Both the position numbers and the translations under genes were made by a program. From NCBI GenBank assembly GCA_900547345.1, contig URGG01000107.1:1-5463 (forward strand): 5,463 bases of DNA, in the 5' to 3' direction. The notes beneath the pieces were generated by a model. That model saw only the letters and a list, made by a program, of their open reading frames with translations, had not been told where the DNA came from and ran no database searches. The stretch comes from an uncultured Collinsella sp. (GTDB lineage Bacteria > Actinomycetota > Coriobacteriia > Coriobacteriales > Coriobacteriaceae). This document shows, one piece after another, positions 5,450 to 5,463 of the stretch. How positions within the stretch are numbered: the stretch's first letter is position 1; the number at the start of each line of letters is the position of its first letter.

Positions 5450-5463
5450 TTACTTGCGCTTGC
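5450..5463 (-). CDS. 3' end of an unidentified gene (last three codons)
   Basis: The minus strand reads Lys-Arg-Lys then TAA (5452-5450), with the strong terminator just downstream. Only the end of the gene is in the window, so the product cannot be named. A basic C-terminus is common in ribosomal and nucleic-acid-binding proteins but is not diagnostic. The reading frame is chosen because its stop codon is closest to the terminator in a consistent layout. Confidence 0.55.

Overview
The window looks like chromosomal DNA from an anaerobic, high-GC Gram-positive bacterium. Coriobacteriia, and Collinsella or a close relative in particular, is my best guess. I base this on GC-rich codon use, AT-richer intergenic DNA, strong purine-rich ribosome binding sites, and a glutamate-synthase-type oxidoreductase paired with an [FeFe] hydrogenase. 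The taxonomy is inferred from style and gene content, not from a search. All supported genes lie on the minus strand, so transcription runs from right to left.

Right to left: the last few codons of an unidentified gene (5463-5450) are followed by a clear intrinsic terminator (5381-5417). A gene-free stretch of about 550 bases (4834-5380) follows. It holds an inverted repeat pair about 200 bases apart, an internal hairpin, and a likely promoter with a 12-bp perfect palindrome. Next is a single gene (4833-4072) for a flavodoxin/ferredoxin fusion of the EFR1 type. A structured intergenic region (3732-4071) contains a near-perfect 62-bp palindrome, a second 10-bp inverted repeat, and the probable promoter and leader of the next operon.

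That operon is the main content. First comes a 610-residue fusion (3731-1899) that joins the C-terminal iron-sulfur domain of a NuoF-like protein to a complete GltD/NfnB-like FAD- and NAD(P)H-binding oxidoreductase. It overlaps by 7 bases a 603-residue [FeFe] hydrogenase catalytic subunit (1905-94) with a full chain of iron-sulfur clusters and an intact H-cluster site. Two bases after the hydrogenase stop, a third gene begins (91-1, cut by the window edge). Its visible N-terminus is a twin-arginine lipoprotein signal peptide.

The first two proteins probably form a cytosolic complex that moves electrons between NAD(P)H and H2. The GltD-like flavin module would be the nucleotide site and the NuoF-type cluster the bridge to the hydrogenase. 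This matches the 'glutamate synthase-linked' (group A2) [FeFe] hydrogenases known from classification work but little studied biochemically. There is no NuoF FMN/NADH domain and no NuoE-like subunit in the window, so it is not the classical trimeric HydABC bifurcating enzyme. Hydrogenase maturation genes (hydE, hydF, hydG) are also not in the window.
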